A program made the position numbers and the translations under genes. From Anaerolineaceae bacterium (GTDB lineage: Bacteria; Chloroflexota; Anaerolineae; Anaerolineales; Anaerolineaceae): a DNA stretch of 15,481 bases. Of the stretch, positions 13,066-15,481 are shown in pieces. The notes beneath the pieces are model-generated. The model was not told the DNA's origin. It made no database searches and saw only the letters and a list, made by a program, of their open reading frames with translations. Each line of letters opens with the position of its first letter. The first letter of the stretch is position 1. The DNA lies in contig JACZIY010000393.1 in the NCBI GenBank assembly GCA_014860845.1, positions 1-15,481 of the forward strand, in the 5' to 3' direction.

Positions 13066-15417
13066 TTAAAACGGAAAGATCAACGGGATCAACAGCAGAC
13101 TTACCAGCAGTGCCAGGATGGCGATCGGGATGCCGTTTTTGAGATAGTCGGTGAAGCGATACCCTCCCGGGCTCATCACCAGCAGGTTGGCGGGATGGGA
13201 TACCGGTGTCATGAAGCAGGCTGCTACCATATAGGCAATCCCCATCACGAAGGGATAAGGAGACACTCCCAGGCTGGCAGCCGTTGCCAACCCAATCGGG
13301 GTCATGATGACAGCATTCACCACGGCTGGAATGAACGGATTGATCAGCAGGGTCAGTGTCATCAGCCCCCCCAGGATGGCGAGATTACCATAAGGGCCAG
13401 CGATCCCCACCACAATATCTGCCAGGTATTGAGCAGCTCCACTATCCCGCATGGCAAATCCAAGCGGCATCATGGCGGCGATCAGAAAGATCGACTTCCA
13501 ATCAATGGATTTATGCGCTTCTTCCATTGTCAAACAACGGGTTAACACCATCAACGCTGACCCGGCAATCGCAGCAATAGAAATGGGTAGCCAGCCTGCA
13601 ATCACAACGCCCACCACCGCCAGCATGATCAACCCGGCAATCGGTGCTTTCTTCAGGCGTGGTTTTTCCTGCACATCCTGGCGCAGAACGATATAATCTC
13701 TTTCCTTTGCCAGCAATTCAAAACCCTCGCGAGTGCCATAACACAGGAAGGCATCCCCATATTGCAGGGGTAAATCCTGTAAGCCGGTACGATACGGGCG
13801 ATCCCCATGCCAAATTGCCAACACAGAGACATTATATTTTTCGCGGAATCGGATTTGTTTCAGGGTCTTCCCAATCAACGAGGTGTAGGGCGATAGAATT
13901 ACTTCTACAAATGAAAGCGATCCGTTCTCCATTTCGGAAAGATTAAATTTTATTTCTTTCTCAATGCGGATTTTCTGTAAACCATTCAGCACCTCAATAT
14001 CGGTAGGGTGTCCTGAAACAATTAACTGGTCACCCGCTTCCAACTGCATACATGGATCAGGGAAGAGCCATTCCTGACCAGCGCGAATGATATCCAGTAC
14101 GGTGATGCCATACGCAGAACCCAGTTTGGCTTCTGCCAGGGTCTGCCCAGCCAGTGCTGAGCCTTCTGGAATATCGATAAACAGCAGGCGATCCTCCAGA
14201 TGATAATCACGCAACTCATCTAAACTCAAAATGCGGAATCCAGGTTGGTTGGATAAAGTTTCCAGTTTATCCAATTGCCCTTCGATGAGTAGAATATCCC
14301 CGGCTTCCAGCTCCATATTTTGTAAATTAGTACGGCGGATCAGATCACGCCGGCGGTTTGCCAGCACATTTACACCAAATTTCTGGCGGAATCCAGCACT
14401 CACCAGGGTTTTTCCCACAAACTCCGATGTATCGGTGATTTTTATCTCAGCCAGACCTATATTTTCGGAAAGTAAACGAGAGATCGTGGGGACTTCACTC
14501 TCGATGGTAAACATGGGTGAGCGGATGATCTTTTCAATTTGATCCAACCTGCCTAATGCCAGTAGACGATCACCACCCTCCAGAACAAGATGGGCATCGG
14601 GTGCCTGACGTTTTCCGTCTTTTCGTTGCACCGAAAGAATGTTTAATCCCAGAGCCTTGCTGATACGGCTTTCTGCCAAGGTCTTGCCAGCTAGAAAACT
14701 GTCGTCAGGCAGCACCAACATCGCCAGGCGTTCTTCCAGACCATATAAACTTTGCAAATCCTGAGCTGGTGGCATCTGTGTGGGAGACACAGGCTGCGGA
14801 GATTGGCGGTGTGGCAGAAATCGGTGACCAATGACGTTGATATAGATCAAGACTACCAGAAAGATGGCAATGCCGATCGGGGTGAAATAAAATATTCCCA
14901 ATGGCGGTAGTCCGGTGTTTTCTACAATTCCACTGACCACCAGGTTAGAGGAGGTACCAAACAATACCAGCATACCACCCAATAATGACCCATATGCCAT
15001 CGGGATCAGTAATCGCGAAGCCACCCGTTTCGTGCGCCGGGCGATATCGATCGTGACCGGTAGAAACATGGCAGCCACACCGATATTGTTCATAAAAGCC
15101 GAGAGGACAGCCGTGCTGGACATCAACACGGTTAGCAGACGTTTCTCGGTTTCACCTGCCACGCGCATGACCAGATTTCCCAGATACGAAGCCACCCCGG
15201 TTCGCGCCAAACCGTACGAAAGGATGAACATCGCCCAGATGGCCACGACTGCTGGATTGGAGAAACCCGCCAGGGCATCCCCCGGGGACACCAGGTCAAA
15301 GACCACCAATAATACCAGTACGAACAACGCCACCAGATCGGGACGCAGAATCTCGCTTATAAAAAATATAATAGCCAGTAGCAGAATACCAAAGGTCAGG
15401 GCAATTTCAAGTGTCAA
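13066..15417 (-). CDS. SLC13/DASS-type permease with four RCK_C (TrkA-C) domains
   Basis: The 783-residue membrane protein has two transmembrane blocks, about residues 1-200 and 590-783. Each carries transporter motifs: AFMNNIGVAAMFLP (107-120) and LFGTSSNLVVSG (152-163) in the first half, and NPFIPAVVNAVIMTP and TPVSHPANLLVMSPGGY (737-753) in the second. These fit the sodium-coupled anion/sulfate/dicarboxylate SLC13 family. Between them lie four similar cytoplasmic domains at about 225-300, 315-392, 402-482 and 496-575. Each has the RCK_C pattern: a strand, then L.GKTL....(F/L)...(Y/F)G(V/L).(V/I)L...R, then L..GD.LL..G. Many relatives have two such domains, so four is unusual. The substrate is not determined. 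The start is TTG 15417, preceded by AAGGA nine bases upstream. An in-frame stop just upstream and the lack of an early ATG support it. Confidence 0.88.
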   Translation of the reverse strand: MTLEIALTFGILLLAIIFFISEILRPDLVALFVLVLLVVFDLVSPGDALAGFSNPAVVAIWAMFILSYGLARTGVASYLGNLVMRVAGETEKRLLTVLMSSTAVLSAFMNNIGVAAMFLPVTIDIARRTKRVASRLLIPMAYGSLLGGMLVLFGTSSNLVVSGIVENTGLPPLGIFYFTPIGIAIFLVVLIYINVIGHRFLPHRQSPQPVSPTQMPPAQDLQSLYGLEERLAMLVLPDDSFLAGKTLAESRISKALGLNILSVQRKDGKRQAPDAHLVLEGGDRLLALGRLDQIEKIIRSPMFTIESEVPTISRLLSENIGLAEIKITDTSEFVGKTLVSAGFRQKFGVNVLANRRRDLIRRTNLQNMELEAGDILLIEGQLDKLETLSNQPGFRILSLDELRDYHLEDRLLFIDIPEGSALAGQTLAEAKLGSAYGITVLDIIRAGQEWLFPDPCMQLEAGDQLIVSGHPTDIEVLNGLQKIRIEKEIKFNLSEMENGSLSFVEVILSPYTSLIGKTLKQIRFREKYNVSVLAIWHGDRPYRTGLQDLPLQYGDAFLCYGTREGFELLAKERDYIVLRQDVQEKPRLKKAPIAGLIMLAVVGVVIAGWLPISIAAIAGSALMVLTRCLTMEEAHKSIDWKSIFLIAAMMPLGFAMRDSGAAQYLADIVVGIAGPYGNLAILGGLMTLTLLINPFIPAVVNAVIMTPIGLATAASLGVSPYPFVMGIAYMVAACFMTPVSHPANLLVMSPGGYRFTDYLKNGIPIAILALLVSLLLIPLIFPF

Positions 15418-15481
15418 AGGACGGTTTCCTTAAGTATATAAAGTGAGTAAACTTATTTGGTTAGTATCCTTATCATTATAC
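15418..15481 (-). promoter_or_regulatory. Upstream region of the permease gene, with a possible -10 element
   Basis: On the minus strand this AT-rich stretch has TATAAT (15480-15475) at the window edge and a TATACT (15438-15433) nearer the gene, then the AAGGA ribosome binding site. No -35 can be assigned because the upstream sequence is cut off. Confidence 0.25.

Noticed and set aside
1..15481. CRISPR array, tRNA or rRNA genes
   Set aside because: No regularly spaced repeats and no cloverleaf or rRNA-like sequence were found on either strand by reading.

Overview
The window looks like chromosomal DNA of moderate GC content from an environmental bacterium. The protein set would fit an Anaerolineae-type Chloroflexota: a lipoprotein with a PD40/TolB-like propeller, paired alpha/alpha-toroid proteins, an RCK-containing SLC13-type permease and a polytopic protein with a Gly/Ser-rich loop. 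This placement rests on gene content alone. There is no rRNA, tRNA or marker gene in the window to confirm it.

Positions 1-3616 are a scarred region. It begins with the end of an isoprenylcysteine methyltransferase-like gene and a short hairpin terminator. Next come the first ~19 codons of a short-chain dehydrogenase/reductase (SDR), which break into an unrelated C-terminal gene fragment. An internally deleted IS1182-like element follows on the minus strand. Then comes an intact, translationally coupled pair encoding the alpha and beta chains of a thiamine-diphosphate E1 dehydrogenase, with no E2 or E3 gene in view. Directly after E1 beta lies the C-terminal ~110 codons of an SDR. The simplest reading is that rearrangement destroyed one or two SDR genes and left the E1 pair between the remains.

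Positions 3666-7649 form a compact plus-strand operon of three genes. The first encodes a lipoprotein with a duplicated N-terminal domain and six PD40 propeller blades. The other two are tandem paralogues, ~335 aa each, that resemble alpha/alpha-toroid (prenyltransferase/squalene-cyclase-repeat-like) proteins and share an identically spaced cysteine set. The operon ends at a clear bidirectional terminator at 7678-7711. This operon is the best candidate for an uncharacterised system in the window.

On the other side of the terminator a minus-strand gene encodes a polytopic membrane protein (7718-8701). It is followed by ~550 bases of AT-rich, repeat-rich non-coding DNA and then a plus-strand SDR-fold protein (9258-9983) that appears to lack the catalytic Ser/Tyr/Lys. 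A small two-helix membrane protein (10146-10475) comes next; its ribosome binding site lies in one arm of a perfect 11-bp inverted repeat.

Positions 10492-15417 hold two minus-strand transport genes. One is a P1B-type Zn/Cd/Pb-exporting ATPase. The other, upstream of it, is an SLC13/DASS-type permease carrying four RCK_C (TrkA-C) domains. The ~370 bases between them contain a 38-base palindrome, a small palindromic site and a short terminator-like hairpin.
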